Assembly (NCBI RefSeq): GCF_003610195.1
Contig: NZ_RAPO01000001.1
Location: forward strand, 62,001 to 126,000
DNA length: 64,000 bases
Reading direction: 5' to 3'
Source of the DNA: Halopiger aswanensis
GTDB lineage: Archaea; Halobacteriota; Halobacteria; Halobacteriales; Natrialbaceae
The position numbers were made by a program, and so were the translations under genes. Below the pieces are notes generated by a model. The model was given only the letters and a program-made list of their open reading frames with translations, had not been told where the DNA came from and did no database searches. Below are positions 62,003 through 64,000 of the stretch, one piece after another (position 1 is the stretch's first letter; every line of letters starts with the position of its first letter).

Positions 62003-63169
62003 TTACTCGTCCTCGACCTCACCCTCGCCCTCGACCTCGTTCTCGAGCAGCGACGCGACGTACTTCGAGACGTGGTCGTCCATCCGGCGCTTGTAGCCGT
62101 TCTGTCGCGCGAGTCGGTCGAGTTCGCGGGCGACGAGGCTGCCGTACTGGACCGCCTTCTTGTCCCGCATCGCGACCTCCTCGGGGAGGTACCGCGAGGC
62201 AACCTGGCGGAAGGCCCGCTTTCGCGTCTCCGCGTCGGCCAGGAGGTCATCCGGCAGCCGCAGCGCCGCCTCGACCACGCGGTCGTGGAGCAGCGGCGCG
62301 ACCGGCTCGAGGCCGGTCGCTCGGATCGTCAGCACGTCCCGGGGAAGCTGGTCGGGCAAACTCCGGATCTGCTCGCGGACGGCACCACGGGTCGTCTCCG
62401 CGTCGACGCGGTGGTCGAGCCGGACGACCTTCTCGTAGCCGCCGAACAGTTCGTCCGCGCCCTGGCCGACCGCGAGCGCGTCGTAGCCGTCCGCGGCGAC
62501 CCGTTCGCCGACCAGGTACAGCGGCAGGGCGATCTGGACGTCCATCGCGTTCGTCCGCCCCGTCGCGCGGACGATCTCGGGCACCGCGCGCTCGAGGTCC
62601 GCGGGCTCGAGTTCGACGACCGTCAGCTCGCGGCCCATCGCCTCGGCGGCCGTACGTGCGGCCTCGACGTCGTGGCTGTCGGGGAAGCCGACGACGTACA
62701 GCGGCGCGTCCAGCAGTTCGGCCACCAGCGCGGAGTCGACGCCGCCGGAGAAGGCGACGGCAATCTCGCGCTCGGCGGTTCGAGCGGTGTCGGTCGCGGT
62801 TCGGATCGCATCGTCGAGCGCCTCGAGGGCGGTCTCGTGATCGGGTTCGGGATCTGGATCGGGCAGCGTCCAGCGGCGTTCGACGTCGGCCGGGACAACG
62901 CGTCCCGCCTCGTCGGCGTCCACCACCCCACCCGCAGGAACCGGCGTGGGATCCTCGAGCGCGGTCGGTTCGAACGCCCACGCGTCGTCCTCGGTCTCGC
63001 CTGTGGCCGTCGCCTCTGTGCCCTCGAGAAACAGCGGTTCCCGACCGAGCACGTCCCGGACGAGCTTGCCGTCGATCTCGCCCGCGAAGCCGGCCGTCCC
63101 TGGCAGCGGCTCGCCGCGCTCGAGTGCCTCGCGAACCGTCTCGGCGTCGGCACCGTGGAGAGTTGCCAT
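62003..63169 (-). CDS. Asparagine-synthase-like protein without glutaminase Cys
   Basis: This 388-residue protein keeps the ATP-pyrophosphatase domain of asparagine synthase: SGGVDS at residues 141-146, VGQGADELFGGYEK and EEVAMRDKKAVQYGS. The N-terminal 110 residues are a shortened remnant of the class II amidotransferase domain, and residue 2 is Ala instead of the required Cys. It therefore cannot use glutamine in the usual way; free ammonia or another nucleophile would be needed. The ATG at 63169 is only 2 bp from the PHP gene stop, so the two are coupled. The true product is uncertain. Confidence 0.85.
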   Translation of the reverse strand: MATLHGADAETVREALERGEPLPGTAGFAGEIDGKLVRDVLGREPLFLEGTEATATGETEDDAWAFEPTALEDPTPVPAGGVVDADEAGRVVPADVERRWTLPDPDPEPDHETALEALDDAIRTATDTARTAEREIAVAFSGGVDSALVAELLDAPLYVVGFPDSHDVEAARTAAEAMGRELTVVELEPADLERAVPEIVRATGRTNAMDVQIALPLYLVGERVAADGYDALAVGQGADELFGGYEKVVRLDHRVDAETTRGAVREQIRSLPDQLPRDVLTIRATGLEPVAPLLHDRVVEAALRLPDDLLADAETRKRAFRQVASRYLPEEVAMRDKKAVQYGSLVARELDRLARQNGYKRRMDDHVSKYVASLLENEVEGEGEVEDE

Positions 63170-63171
63170 CG

Positions 63172-63858
63172 TTATCGGAACACCCCGAGGATGCCGCTTC
63201 GGATGCGGCGCGTCACGCCGCCGGCGAACTGCTGGAGGCTGATATGCCACGGCGTCCGCTTGCCTTCGACGGACGTCTTCCCGTCGCGGATCGCCTCGAG
63301 AATCGCGTCGACGGATCGCTCCTCGGCGTCGACGCGGGTGATCGCCTGGCCGACCATCTCGCTGATGTGGGCGTCGCTGCCGGCGGTTCTGGGCAGGTCT
63401 CGCGAGCGCGCGAAACGGTCGGCCTGCCGGTTCGCGCGGCCGGTTAGTAGCCGGGAGTTGTAGACTTCGATCGCGTCGCCTTTCGCGAGTTCTTCCCGAG
63501 AAATTCGGGCCATCACACCGTGGCGAGATTCCTGGAACGGATGGGGGATCACCGCCAGCCCGCCCTGCTCGCGGATCGCCTCGAGCGTGGATTCGAAAGA
63601 GAGTCCGGGCGGCACCGCCTCCTCGACACCCAGGCCGAGGATGTGGCCCGCCTTGCTCGAGATTTCCATCGCCGGGATGCCGACGAGCCCGTAGTCGGGG
63701 GCCCGTTCGGCGGCCTCGAGGCTCGCGTCGATTTCGTCGTGATCGGTGACGGCGATCGCGTCGAGGCCGACGGCCTCGGCCTGCTCTAAGATGAGTTCGA
63801 CCGAGTCCCGGCCGTCGTACGACAGCGACGAGTGGGCGTGAAGTTCGACCGACAGCAC
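63172..63858 (-). CDS. PHP-domain phosphoesterase-like protein
   Basis: This 228-residue protein has the PHP metal site: ELHAHSSLSYDG at the N-terminus, AVTDHDEI, IPAMEISS, VIPHPFQESRHG and GSDAHISEMVG. Such proteins hydrolyse phosphate esters of nucleotides or nucleic acids. GTG 63858 is chosen because the family usually starts directly before ELHAHS; a TTG at 63885 would add nine residues. It is the first gene of a pair with the asparagine-synthase-like gene. Confidence 0.88.
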   Translation of the reverse strand: MLSVELHAHSSLSYDGRDSVELILEQAEAVGLDAIAVTDHDEIDASLEAAERAPDYGLVGIPAMEISSKAGHILGLGVEEAVPPGLSFESTLEAIREQGGLAVIPHPFQESRHGVMARISREELAKGDAIEVYNSRLLTGRANRQADRFARSRDLPRTAGSDAHISEMVGQAITRVDAEERSVDAILEAIRDGKTSVEGKRTPWHISLQQFAGGVTRRIRSGILGVFR

Positions 63859-63981
63859 GGGTCGACGTTCGGGTAGCGCGATCAAAAGTTATCCGATTAG
63901 TAAACGGTCGGTTCGATTGAATGAGGCGGCAGCCGATCGGACCGCCGCGGTGATCGGGGAGACGGTAGGCGTCGGTTTCAG

Positions 63982-64000
63982 CTACAGTTCGTCGAACAAC
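63982..64000 (-). other. Possible last codons of a gene running in from the right edge
   Basis: On the minus strand the window edge reads LFDEL followed by TAG at 63982-63984. An acidic C-terminus of this kind is common in haloarchaeal proteins. Five codons cannot prove a gene. Confidence 0.22.

Noticed and set aside
61312-63447. 711-residue Arg/Pro-rich plus-strand frame across the Mrp, cupin and asparagine-synthase-like genes
   Set aside because: It runs through three well-supported genes in the wrong frame or strand and has no domain.

Overview
The window reads as chromosomal DNA of a haloarchaeon (class Halobacteria). The coding sequence is GC-rich and the encoded proteins are strongly acidic. 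Many exported proteins carry twin-arginine lipoprotein signals. The basal machinery is archaeal (RpoL, TFB, Dph2, GatA/GatC), and many start codons sit about 25 bp after a TATA-like box, as in leaderless haloarchaeal transcripts. An actin homologue very like salactin supports this. The genus cannot be fixed from the sequence alone. No rRNA, tRNA, CRISPR array or intact insertion sequence was seen.

Layout. 1-3.8 kb: a sugar-type ABC importer operon on the minus strand (binding protein, two permeases, ATPase cut by the window edge), with a duplicated 26-bp element in its promoter. 4-5.9 kb: fumarase and a small zinc-finger protein. 5.9-7.4 kb: gene-poor DNA. 7.4-9.1 kb: a ribbon-helix-helix/tyrosine recombinase pair with repeat elements on both sides. 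9.2-15.3 kb: an ArsR-type regulator opposite a conserved unknown, a divergent HisG-like protein, a very acidic coiled-coil protein, a metallo-beta-lactamase-fold hydrolase and a two-domain winged-helix protein. 15.6-20.6 kb: Dph2, a four-helix membrane protein next to the salactin-like actin, and a METTL5-like methyltransferase. 20.6-31.9 kb: an FtsX/MacB-type ABC system, a rhomboid protease with an added C-terminal domain, RpoL, HisF, two Tat lipoproteins and several small proteins.

32-48.2 kb: a molybdopterin protein followed by a dispersed menaquinone locus (menF, menD, menB, menA, menC, menE). The locus is interrupted by a transporter, a beta-helix protein and a DyP-like/P19-like lipoprotein pair that suggests iron handling. 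An NRDE protein and a helix-turn-helix protein preceded by an 18-codon leader ORF follow. 48.2-51.8 kb: gatA, gatC, TFB and small proteins.

51.9-60.4 kb is the most interesting part. It holds a copper nitrite reductase (nirK), a hydrolase, three DUF2249 proteins, a Bat-type HTH regulator, a cupin, and an Fe-S/NrfD membrane module with two duplicated small membrane proteins and no catalytic molybdenum subunit. A palindrome of the form CGAAC-N2-GTTCG, exact three times and with one mismatch three times, sits at these promoters. For the regulator and the three DUF2249 genes it lies 38-40 bp before the start codon. This looks like a compact anaerobic-respiration regulon controlled by the embedded regulator. 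60.5-64 kb: an Mrp/Nbp35 ATPase, a cupin, an asparagine-synthase-like protein without a glutaminase Cys, and a PHP-domain protein.
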